A program made the position numbers and the translations under genes. 8,566 bases of DNA from assembly GCA_016844625.1 (NCBI GenBank), contig JAERMN010000247.1, forward strand, positions 1 to 8,566. Direction: 5' to 3'. The DNA is from Deltaproteobacteria bacterium (lineage in GTDB: Bacteria > Desulfobacterota > Binatia > UBA9968). The first letter of the stretch is position 1; each line of letters starts with the position of its first letter. Below are positions 1-5,684 of the stretch, one piece after another. The notes under the pieces are model-generated. The model saw only the letters and a program-made list of their open reading frames with translations. It searched no databases and was not told where the DNA came from.

Positions 1-1
1 C

Positions 2-1093
2 CAACTCAATGCAGAAAAAGTTCACGCGGTGGGTGGCGGCGTTCAGTTCGTCGGCGATCTCTTCCTCTGCTACCGAGTCAATCTTGAAAGCCGCATCGCC
101 AGCCGAGTGTTATGGCAGGTGGCCACGAGCGTGTATCGCAGTGAAGAGGATGTCTACCGCACGGTCTTCGCGCTGCCGTGGACCGATTGGTTTGACCCAG
201 CGCGCACCATTCGTGTCGATGTCTCGGCGACCAAAAGCCCGTTGACGAGTCTTAATTTCGTCACGCTCAAAATCAAAGACGCGGTTTGCGACAAAATTCG
301 CAAACTTTCAAACCGCCGACCGAACGTGGACACGGGCGCGCCGGATATTCCGATCCAGGGCCACCTGACCGAGCGCGAGTTTACGCTCTACCTCGACACC
401 ACCGGCGAGCCGTTGTTCAAGCGCGGCCAGCGCATCGCCACCGGCGAAGCGCCGCTGAGAGAAAATCTTGCCGCGGGGATTCTTCGCCTCGCCGGCTGGA
501 CTCCCGGCATTCCTCTGCTCGATCCCATGTGTGGCAGCGGCACCATTCTTTTGGAAGCGGCGCAGATGGCGCTCGAAATCGCGCCGGGTTTGGGGCGGCA
601 CTTTGCTTTCGAAAAATTCAAAAACTTCGACGCTGGGCGCTGGCGTGAACTGATCCAAAGGCGCAGCGCGCGCCGCAAACCCAGAACGCCGCAGCCTATT
701 TATGGCAGCGATCTTTCCGGCGACGTGCTGGGCGCCGCGCGCGCCAATCTAGCCGGAGCTGGACTTGAAAACGTCGTCAGTTTAAAACGCGCCAGTGTCT
801 TGGACATCACCGCACCCGCGACTGAAGGCATCATCGTCACCAATCCGCCCTACGGCGTGCGGCTTGCCGAGCAGCAAGTGCTGGCGGAGTTCTATCCGAA
901 ACTCGGAGACGTGTTGAAGCAACAATTCACCGGCTGGCGCGCTTATTTCTTAAGCGCCGACATGCGTTTGGCCAAACTCATCCATCTCGCCACCTCTAAG
1001 CGCACGCCGCTTTTCAACGGCGCGCTGGAATGCCGGCTCTTCGAGTATAAGATGGTCGCAGGGGGAATGCGGCAGAAAAAGTTAGAAGAATGA
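2..1093 (+). CDS. THUMP-domain class I SAM-dependent 23S rRNA methyltransferase, RlmL/YpsC type (5' end missing)
   Basis: The reading frame is open to the left edge, so the true start lies outside the window; the GTG at 29 is internal. The 363 visible residues begin inside the THUMP RNA-binding region (GGGVQFVGDL, then YRVNLESRIASRVL). The stretch ending FTLYLDTTGEPLFKRG follows, then TGEAPLRENLAAGIL, which leads into a Rossmann-fold methyltransferase domain. The SAM-binding motif I is DPMCGSGT near visible residue 174, and the catalytic NPPYG motif IV is near residue 281. This arrangement is typical of the short YpsC/RlmL-N family (about 370-400 aa), which makes N2-methylguanosine in 23S rRNA; the RlmK domain of the long E. 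coli protein is absent. NPPY can also occur in N6-adenine methyltransferases, but THUMP plus the linker favours the rRNA guanine enzyme. The exact target base is inferred. The gene converges on the next one with a gap of only 9 bp. Confidence 0.92.
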   Translation, partial: QLNAEKVHAVGGGVQFVGDLFLCYRVNLESRIASRVLWQVATSVYRSEEDVYRTVFALPWTDWFDPARTIRVDVSATKSPLTSLNFVTLKIKDAVCDKIRKLSNRRPNVDTGAPDIPIQGHLTEREFTLYLDTTGEPLFKRGQRIATGEAPLRENLAAGILRLAGWTPGIPLLDPMCGSGTILLEAAQMALEIAPGLGRHFAFEKFKNFDAGRWRELIQRRSARRKPRTPQPIYGSDLSGDVLGAARANLAGAGLENVVSLKRASVLDITAPATEGIIVTNPPYGVRLAEQQVLAEFYPKLGDVLKQQFTGWRAYFLSADMRLAKLIHLATSKRTPLFNGALECRLFEYKMVAGGMRQKKLEE

Positions 1094-1102
1094 TCGTTGT
1101 GT

Positions 1103-1486
1103 TTAGACGGTATTCTGCTTAACGCCTGAGTTCGGTAGTTTGCCGTTTTTTAGTCTCAACCCGCCGATCGCACGTCGCCAAAAGGCTTTGAACAATTCGT
1201 AACCTTCTGGTCCGGTCAGAAAGATTCCGAGACTAAAAACACCCCAGCTGAGGACCGACGCAGCGATCGTCGCGCCGACTTTGATGCTCCCCGAAGCGGG
1301 CAAGACGACGAGAATGATCGGGTACGCCAGGTAAACCAGGAAGCTCGTGGCAATCAAAATGGCGCCGGTGATGAAGCGCGCTGAATAATGACCAACGGTC
1401 GCACTTGGAGTGTCGGCGAATGATTCTCGCGAACCAGATGTACAAAGGAGTTTTACGTCTGCATCGGTACCCGTATTCGGCTGCAT
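1103..1486 (-). CDS. Small membrane protein with two transmembrane helices, function unknown
   Basis: This 127-residue protein has a polar, low-complexity N-terminus (about residues 1-35). Two hydrophobic segments follow: FITGAILIATSFLVYLAYPI, running on to about residue 62, and about residues 70-90 (TIAASVLSWGVFSLGIFL). After them comes a GPEGYELFKAFWRR motif and a basic tail. A pair of helices followed by GPEGY recurs in small uncharacterised bacterial inner-membrane proteins; this is recalled from memory, not searched. No catalytic residues are visible and no function is assigned. The ATG at 1486 lacks a clear Shine-Dalgarno sequence and the N-terminus looks unlike a membrane-protein leader, so the real start may be further in. 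The gene converges with the methyltransferase gene and has about 500 bp without a gene upstream, so it is probably transcribed alone. Confidence 0.6.
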   Translation of the reverse strand: MQPNTGTDADVKLLCTSGSRESFADTPSATVGHYSARFITGAILIATSFLVYLAYPIILVVLPASGSIKVGATIAASVLSWGVFSLGIFLTGPEGYELFKAFWRRAIGGLRLKNGKLPNSGVKQNTV

Positions 1487-1980
1487 TTGTGCTGCAACTG
1501 AGCACGAAATATGCCGAGGGGTTAGACATGATGTGATTTTGCCGAAGGCTCTACTTTGAGCCGGTTCTTGCCGTCAATAAAGACAAATAGGACGCACCTG
1601 AACGCAACAAGTTTGGCGTTTACCCAAACCTAGAACGACAAAGATGTGTGCGTGCTAACTTGTCCCGCCCTGTGCACTTAATTGCTTGAGGCGGACTTGT
1701 TGTCGCCGAAGCTCATCCGCCGCGCGGTCGGCTGGACTTTCTAAACGTGCGTTCCAGCGCGGAACTTGTCAGTTGTGGTTGTCGAAACTTGGACGTGAAA
1801 GAAGTGAGATCAAGCCTGAGACTTTGTGATTAATTGAAATTGACAAAAATCAGCGGCCGCAACTATTTGATTTCGTTAATGTGGAATTTGCTTAAATCGA
1901 TCTCAAATCGATTTATTCACAAACTCTGACTCATGTTAGATCAAAGTCGATTTGTTATTTTGACCACGTTGATTGCAGCG
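1487..1980. other. Intergenic region, about 494 bp, no gene seen
   Basis: No frame here has coding character. Small inverted repeats are present: GTGCT/AGCAC at 1489-1505, GGCTC/GAGCC at 1547-1562 (6-nt loop, no T-run) and GTTCC/GGAAC near 1751-1765. The right third (about 1820-1970) is distinctly AT-richer than its surroundings. It holds a perfect TTGACA at 1840-1845, but no good -10 box at a usable distance, and the ATCGAT-type repeat cluster listed separately. Confidence 0.6.
1894..1953. repeat. Cluster of AAATCGAT-type motifs in an AT-rich spacer
   Basis: AAATCGATCT at 1894-1903 is followed 11 bp later by the perfect 10-bp palindrome AAATCGATTT at 1905-1914. A related AAAGTCGATTT lies at 1943-1953. 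The 11-bp spacing puts the first two on the same face of the helix, which would suit a DNA-binding protein. The cluster lies beyond the 3' end of glgC and far upstream of the small membrane protein gene, so it has no obvious target. It could equally be chance in AT-rich DNA. Confidence 0.35.
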
Positions 1981-2080
1981 TGGAACCATTAAATGAGGTT
2001 TCCAAAGGAGGCGAGCATCCCCTTTGGTCTATCTCACTTGGGCCGGGGTCAATACCCCGGCCGCGAAGTGGCTTCATTTA
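1981..2080. repeat. Element A, copy 1: about 100-bp structured repeat abutting the glgC stop codon
   Basis: This aligns along its whole length with 3643-3744: TGGAACCATT start, GGTTTCCAAAGG, the GCGAGCATCCCC core, GGGGTCAATACCCC, and a CGCGAAGTGGCT...TTTA end. Three successive hairpins can form. The first is GGAACCAT paired imperfectly with ATGAGGTTTCC. The second is CCAAAGG-A-GG with CCCCTTTGG around loop CGAGCAT, with one bulged A. The third is GGCCGGGGT (2041-2049) with ACCCCGGCC (2054-2062) around loop CAAT. The third stem could end the glgC transcript, but no T-run follows it on the minus strand. The element stops one base before the glgC TAG. Confidence 0.85.
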
Positions 2081-2081
2081 T

Positions 2082-3377
2082 CTAGATTACCGTCCCGTCG
2101 GGTATGGTCGCGTTCTTAATCACGACGACAATGCCGCTGCGGATGACGAAGCCCAAGTCTTCACGGGTGGCTTCCTGCACATGGTCTTTGTTGATGATTT
2201 GCACATTGCGGCCGATGCGTGCGTTCTTGTCGACGATCGCTTTGCGGATCGTCGAGTTCGCGCCCACTCCCAAGGGAACTTTTCCGCTGTCCAATGCTTT
2301 GGTGCGTTCTGTCGGCGATTCGTAGTAGTCGGCGCCCATCAGCAACGCACTGTCGATTACACAACCGGTTTCGATGCGCGAGCGGATGCCGATCACCGAT
2401 CGCTTCACAGTACATTCTTTGAGAATACAGCCTTCGCCGACCATCGATTCGATGACGCGGCTGTCGAGCAACTTGGTCGGCGGCAGGTAGCGCGAGCGCG
2501 TGTAGATCGGCGCCTTCTCGTCGTAGAAGCTGAATCGCGGATCGGGCTGATAAGTGAGGGCGAGATTGGCGTTGTAGAACGCTTCGATGGTGCCGATGTC
2601 TTCCCAGTAATCTTTGAACAGATAGGCCTGAACGTTGTGATCCCTAGCGGCCGCCGGAATAATTTCGTTGCCAAAATCGGTTCGCTCGGGTGCTTCGTTG
2701 AGCAGATCGAGCAAAACCTGCTTTTCAAAAACGTAGATCCCCATCGAAGCGATATAGGGATGCTCTTTGGCTTTCTCGGCAGACAGACCGAGAACGGTGG
2801 TGTCGACCTGCATCGCCTTGAGCGCCGCGCCCGTGGGCTTCTCGCTGAAAGACAACACTCGTCCGTTGTTATCTATCTTCATCAGACCGAAGTCCGGCGC
2901 TCTATGCTCATCGACCGGGACGACCGACAGAGTGATGTCTGCTTTAGTTTCACGATGGCGCTGAATGAACTCGGCGTAATTCATGCGATACAAATGATCG
3001 CCGGACAGTATCAGGTACTGATCGACATCCCACTCGGCGAAAAGCCCGCGATACTTACGCACGGCATCGGCCGTGCCTTCAAACCAATTCGGACTCTCCG
3101 GCGTTTGCTGCGCCGCTAGCACTTCAACGAATCGCTGCGAGAGGCCGGCGCCCATCATGTGGTAAGTACGAGCGATATGCCGATTAAGCGACGCCGAGTT
3201 AAATTGCGTTAAGACATAAATGCCTTGAATCTCAGAATTGATACAGTTGCTGATCGGGATATCGATCAAGCGATACTTGGCGCCGAGCGGAACGGCCGGC
3301 TTGGCGCGCAGCTTGGTCAACGGATAGAGCCGAGTGCCGGTGCCGCCGCCCAAAATAATCGCCAATACTCTTTTCAC
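2082..3377 (-). CDS. glgC: Glucose-1-phosphate adenylyltransferase (ADP-glucose pyrophosphorylase)
   Basis: GlgC makes ADP-glucose from glucose-1-phosphate and ATP, the committed step of bacterial glycogen synthesis in the cytoplasm. The 431 residues are full length. The nucleotidyltransferase signature GGGTGTRLYPLTKLRAKPAVP is at residues 10-30. The catalytic Asp is D127 in SGDHLYRM, the glucose-1-phosphate Lys is probably K180 in FSEKPTG, and the active-site region YWEDIGTIEAFYNANL is near 258-272. A left-handed beta-helix domain (from about residue 305) ends in SGIVVVIKNATIPDGTVI, a C-terminus typical of cyanobacterial and plant enzymes. K384 and K421 appear to match the two activator (3-phosphoglycerate) lysines of the Anabaena enzyme. 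The start is GTG at 3377, since the protein begins MKRVLAIILGGG like its relatives; the Shine-Dalgarno is weak. A sigma70-like promoter lies about 75-100 bp upstream. No glgA, glgB or glgP is in the window, so the gene appears to stand alone. Confidence 0.97.
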   Translation of the reverse strand: MKRVLAIILGGGTGTRLYPLTKLRAKPAVPLGAKYRLIDIPISNCINSEIQGIYVLTQFNSASLNRHIARTYHMMGAGLSQRFVEVLAAQQTPESPNWFEGTADAVRKYRGLFAEWDVDQYLILSGDHLYRMNYAEFIQRHRETKADITLSVVPVDEHRAPDFGLMKIDNNGRVLSFSEKPTGAALKAMQVDTTVLGLSAEKAKEHPYIASMGIYVFEKQVLLDLLNEAPERTDFGNEIIPAAARDHNVQAYLFKDYWEDIGTIEAFYNANLALTYQPDPRFSFYDEKAPIYTRSRYLPPTKLLDSRVIESMVGEGCILKECTVKRSVIGIRSRIETGCVIDSALLMGADYYESPTERTKALDSGKVPLGVGANSTIRKAIVDKNARIGRNVQIINKDHVQEATREDLGFVIRSGIVVVIKNATIPDGTVI

Positions 3378-3450
3378 AAAGCGACCTGCAGTCTTCGCGG
3401 TCTTTGGTCGGTCTCGAGCTTGTGTTGTCTATCCGACTTTCGCTGCTGAG

Positions 3451-3478
3451 AGTATGCGACTGGGTGCGGCTAAGTCAA
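3451..3478 (-). promoter_or_regulatory. Predicted sigma70-type promoter of glgC
   Basis: Read on the minus strand, TTGACT (3478-3473) is followed after 16 bp by CATACT (3456-3451). These match the -35 and -10 consensus at 5/6 and 4/6. Transcription would begin near 3444, leaving a leader of about 65 nt before the GTG. Element B copy 1 begins 13 bp upstream of the -35 box. Confidence 0.45.
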
Positions 3479-3491
3479 CCCGATTCGAGAA

Positions 3492-3612
3492 GGGTAGTGG
3501 TTAAGTTTCGGCAAAATTTGTCGGGGTAACCCCATGTGGTTGCCCGTTCGGAGGGCAGGCACGTGGGCCTGCTACATCGATGCGGCGTTGAAAACAAACT
3601 GAACCACAACCC
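3492..3612. repeat. Element B, copy 1: about 121-bp repeat with imperfect terminal inverted repeats
   Basis: Bases 3492-3592 match the reverse complement of 7281-7383 with only about eight substitutions. The ends form an 11-bp inverted repeat with one mismatch: GGGTAGTGGTT (3492-3502) and AACCACAACCC (3602-3612). Internal hairpins include AACC/GGTT flanked by GGG/CCC (about 3524-3545) and CAGGC/GCCTG (about 3556-3571). No coding capacity is seen. Small size, terminal inverted repeats and dispersed copies resemble a MITE or REP-like element, but no family was recognised. Element A copy 2 follows after about 30 bp, so the two may form one composite unit. Confidence 0.8.
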
Positions 3613-3642
3613 GGAAAAGAAGTAGACGCGGCGAATCCGGCA

Positions 3643-3744
3643 TGGAACCATTGCATGGGGTTTCCAAAGGGGGCGAGCATCCCCCTTTGCGATTTTTTAA
3701 TTAGCGGCGGGGTCAATACCCCGCCCGCGAAGTGGCTGTGTTTA
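3643..3744. repeat. Element A, copy 2: about 102-bp structured repeat
   Basis: This is the second copy of the repeat at 1981-2080, in the same orientation. The middle hairpin is perfect here: CAAAGGGGG (3665-3673), loop CGAGCAT, CCCCCTTTG (3681-3689). The last hairpin is GGCGGGGT (3706-3713), loop CAAT, ACCCCGCC (3718-3725). Its stem differs from copy 1 (GGCCGGGGT/ACCCCGGCC), yet both arms differ in a matching way so pairing is kept. The loops CGAGCAT and CAAT are identical in both copies. The closing TTTA supplies the TAA stop of the minus-strand frame at 3742-3894. Confidence 0.85.
3665..3698 (+). terminator. Terminator-like hairpin with T-run inside element A copy 2
   Basis: The 9-bp GC-rich stem at 3665-3689 is followed after CGA by six Ts (3693-3698), the shape of an intrinsic terminator for plus-strand transcription. 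No plus-strand gene lies upstream. It could block read-through towards the MmgE/PrpD gene, or be incidental: copy 1 has the same hairpin without a T-run. Confidence 0.35.
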
Positions 3745-3894
3745 TTCAAATGGCTTGGTGGGGCGAAATCCGAGGTCACGGTACCACAGTGGTGCATACT
3801 CTTTCACGCTAAACCCGGAAGAACCAAATAAAGATGGAACTGCGCAGTACTTCGATTGGTAGAAGCCTAACTTTGCGCCGCGGACCTGGCGCAT
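3742..3894 (-). pseudogene. Short minus-strand frame, 50 residues: possible gene remnant or small protein
   Basis: From an ATG at 3894 the frame encodes a 50-residue peptide beginning MRQVRGAKLGFYQSKYCAVP and ending WYRDLGFRPTKPFE. Its composition is more protein-like than the usual shadow frames. The ending, with RG near the start, a YCA segment and LGFRP at the end, faintly recalls the C-terminus of formylglycine-generating-enzyme (sulfatase-modifying factor) domains. That resemblance is weak and unverified. A poor Shine-Dalgarno (AGGCGA) precedes the ATG. The frame ends exactly on the edge of element A copy 2, as glgC ends beside copy 1, which hints at the 3' end of a real former gene. It does not overlap the chosen MmgE/PrpD start. 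It may also be a chance frame. Confidence 0.3.
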
Positions 3895-3990
3895 TTGCGG
3901 TCGCCTGTTAGTTTGAGTTATGTAATGCTTGCGTTGGCGCCGATTGAAAGAGTTAAGCCGAACTTCGGCAAAGCTTCGACCCAGGAAGAC

Positions 3991-5376
3991 ATGCCCGACC
4001 GAATCCTCAATCATCTTTGCGACTATGCGCTGAAGCTGTCGTATCGCGACCTGCCAGAGGAAGTGATACGCCGGACCAAATACATAGTCATGGATACCGT
4101 GGGGTGCGCGCTCGGTGGGGCCGAAAGTCCTCCGGCAAAGATCGCTAAAGCCGCCGCATCTGAGATAACCTCGGCCGTCCCGTCCACCGTTTTGGTGAGC
4201 GGCCAGAAAACCTCCCCCGATCTCGCCGCATTCGCCAATGGTGTGATGATCCGATATTTAGATTTTAACGACACCTACGCTGGTTCACCTACCTGCCACC
4301 CAAGCGACCTGCTTGCCCCGGTGTTGGCCGTCGTGGACGCAACCAACGGTAACGGTAAAGACGTGATCCTCGGCACGGTCTTGGGTTATGAGGTGCTTTG
4401 TGGACTCATCGACGCCGGAGCGAACGAGCGCGGGCGTATTTGGGATCAGTCGACCTACGGCGTCATCGCGGCCGCCGTAGTGGCGGCTAAACTGTTCGGC
4501 CTCAACAAATACCAGATGGCCAATTCGATTAGCTTGGCGGTCTCGTCTCATATCAGCCTCGAGCAAATTAGAAGAGGGCAGATTTCCCATTGGAAGGGAT
4601 GCGCTTTGGCCAACGCTTCGAGGAACGCCATCTTTTGCGCCATGCTGGCCGCCAAGGGGATGACCGGACCGGAGGAAGTATTCGAAGGCAGGGCCGGATT
4701 CCTGAGTAGCACGGGGATCCGCTTCGAGATCACGCCGTTCGCGGACTCCGCCGATATCTACCGCATCATGAAAGCACGGCTGAAAGCATTTCCCGCGGGG
4801 TATTTTTCCCAAAGTGCGATCGAGGCGATTGTGAACTTGCGACCGCAAATCCCCGATCTCGACGAAATTAACGAGATTCGCCTGCAGACCTTTCCCGCCG
4901 GCTACGAGGTCATGGGTTCAGGAGAAGCGAATTGGCAGCCGGAGACGAGGGAGAGCGCCGATCACAGTCTGCCCTTCGTGATGGCCGTTGCGCTGATGGA
5001 AGGAAGCGTGGAGATTGGCCATTACGATCAGCTGTACTACAAACGCGCCGATGTGCGGGCGCTCATGCAAAAAATCAAGGTGAGGATCGGCGAGGAACCC
5101 GTTGCCGCGTGGCCGGAAGTTCCCTTGAACATTGTCGACGTCGAGATGAGGTCAGGAAACGTTCTCTCGACCAAGGTGGCCTACCACCTCGGTCATTTCA
5201 AACGGTTGATGACCGACGAGGAGCAGCAGCGCAAATTTCGTCCCATGGCAGAGCCGCTGCTGCCAAAGAGGCAAATCGACGATCTATTAGCCTGCTTGCG
5301 CCGGTTGGACGAAGTCGAGCAGATCAGCGAATTGATTTCCTTAACGGTGGCGGCCAAAAGGCAAGAAGAGATTTAG
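3991..5376 (+). CDS. MmgE/PrpD family protein (2-methylcitrate dehydratase-like)
   Basis: This family includes 2-methylcitrate dehydratase (PrpD), cis-aconitate decarboxylase and iminodisuccinate epimerase, cytoplasmic enzymes acting on small di- and tricarboxylates. The 461 residues are the usual length. Family hallmarks are DTVGCALGG (about residues 35-43), RYLDFNDT with D91, CHPSD with H103, the all-helical YGVIAAAVVAAKLFGL stretch, HWKGCALANASRNA with K202, and KGMTGPEEVFEGRAGF. The lid/insertion domain follows (about 265-400), then a return to the helical domain. D91, H103 and K202 fall where relatives have active-site residues. The ATG at 3991 was chosen because AGGA (3983-3986) precedes it and the protein then starts like its relatives; a longer version would need TTG at 3895. 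Q153 and F272 replace positions that are His in E. coli PrpD as remembered. The substrate cannot be set from sequence. There are no prpB/prpC neighbours, so a methylcitrate-cycle role is not supported here. Confidence 0.93.
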   Translation: MPDRILNHLCDYALKLSYRDLPEEVIRRTKYIVMDTVGCALGGAESPPAKIAKAAASEITSAVPSTVLVSGQKTSPDLAAFANGVMIRYLDFNDTYAGSPTCHPSDLLAPVLAVVDATNGNGKDVILGTVLGYEVLCGLIDAGANERGRIWDQSTYGVIAAAVVAAKLFGLNKYQMANSISLAVSSHISLEQIRRGQISHWKGCALANASRNAIFCAMLAAKGMTGPEEVFEGRAGFLSSTGIRFEITPFADSADIYRIMKARLKAFPAGYFSQSAIEAIVNLRPQIPDLDEINEIRLQTFPAGYEVMGSGEANWQPETRESADHSLPFVMAVALMEGSVEIGHYDQLYYKRADVRALMQKIKVRIGEEPVAAWPEVPLNIVDVEMRSGNVLSTKVAYHLGHFKRLMTDEEQQRKFRPMAEPLLPKRQIDDLLACLRRLDEVEQISELISLTVAAKRQEEI

Positions 5377-5378
5377 CC

Positions 5379-5402
5379 GCAAAGAACGCAAAGCACGCAA
5401 AG
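5379..5402. repeat. GCAAAG nonamer tandem repeat
   Basis: Directly after the MmgE/PrpD stop, GCAAAGAAC GCAAAGCAC GCAAAG gives nearly three 9-bp units. Such 9-bp GCAAAG tracts are commonly seen in environmental bacterial genomes. The 9-bp period keeps an open frame, but there is no start and no sign of coding. Confidence 0.7.
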
Positions 5403-5446
5403 TAAAGATTCACCACGAAGTGTGTCATGAGCTTACGCTCGTTCAC

Positions 5447-5484
5447 GGACCATGAAAATGGAGGAATTTTCCTCTGCAGGGTCC
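5447..5484. repeat. Competing inverted repeats downstream of the MmgE/PrpD gene
   Basis: An outer GGACC/GGTCC pair (5447-5451 with 5480-5484) encloses two mutually exclusive inner stems. One is GAAAAT (5454-5459) with ATTTTC (5466-5471) around GGAGGA. The other is GAGGAA/TTCCTC centred near 5468. It could form a weak terminator for the upstream gene, but no T-run follows. Confidence 0.4.
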
Positions 5485-5495
5485 TCCCCTCGACT

Positions 5496-5573
5496 CGTCA
5501 TTCCCGCGCACGCGGGAATCCAGGTTGGTTCTCCGCCGAATTAGCCTGGATACCCGCTTTCGCGGGTATGACG
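5496..5573. repeat. 78-bp palindromic repeat of the ATTCCCGCG...CGCGGGAAT type
   Basis: Two hairpins are nested in one large inverted repeat. The left one is ATTCCCGCG (5500-5508) with CGCGGGAAT (5511-5519). The right one is ATACCCGC (5550-5557) with GCGGGTAT (5562-5569) around TTTC. The outer arms CGTCATTCCCGCG and CGCGGGTATGACG pair at 12 of 13 positions, and ATCCAGG (5518-5524) pairs with CCTGGAT (5545-5551). Repeats with this GTCATTCCCGCG...AATCCAG pattern are widespread in proteobacteria and resemble the Neisseria dRS3 and NEMIS class. No transposase is linked. Lying between two convergent genes, it may help stop transcription from both sides. Confidence 0.85.
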
Positions 5574-5614
5574 GGAAGGAGGTCACGAAGGGTTTCGGAT
5601 GATTAAAACTCCGA

Positions 5615-5645
5615 ACTTCGTGCTCTTCGTGTCCTTCGTGGTGAG
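5615..5645. repeat. CACGAAG nonamer tandem repeat (reverse orientation)
   Basis: On the minus strand this reads CACGAAGGA CACGAAGAG CACGAAG, three 9-bp units preceded by CACC. Its leading TCACCACGAAG (5644-5634) is a perfect 11-bp inverted copy of 5410-5420, so this tract and the left tract bracket the palindromic repeat between them. Confidence 0.7.
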
Positions 5646-5684
5646 ATAGTCTTTTCTCGGGGGTTCAGCAGCCTTGCACGGGAG

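Noticed and set aside
1233..1529. Alternative 98-codon minus-strand frame overlapping the small membrane protein
   Set aside because: Its translation is rich in Arg, Ser and Cys with no membrane segment; the overlapping frame has clear helices and a GPEGY motif.
1980..3119. Long plus-strand open frame of 379 codons
   Set aside because: It lies antisense to glgC, begins with GTG inside a repeat, and its translation resembles no protein family; glgC on the other strand is certain.
3501..3797. Minus-strand frame of 98 codons
   Set aside because: It is simply the translation of elements B and A; repeat-derived frames of this kind are spurious.
3895..3990. Upstream TTG start for the MmgE/PrpD gene
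   Set aside because: The extra 32 residues are not family-like and TTG 3895 lacks a ribosome site; AGGA precedes the ATG at 3991.
4285..4848. Minus-strand frame of 187 codons
   Set aside because: Antisense to the MmgE/PrpD gene, with no ribosome site and no recognisable domain.
5379..5645. CRISPR array
   Set aside because: The repeats are 9-bp units in direct tandem without unique spacers, and there are no cas genes.
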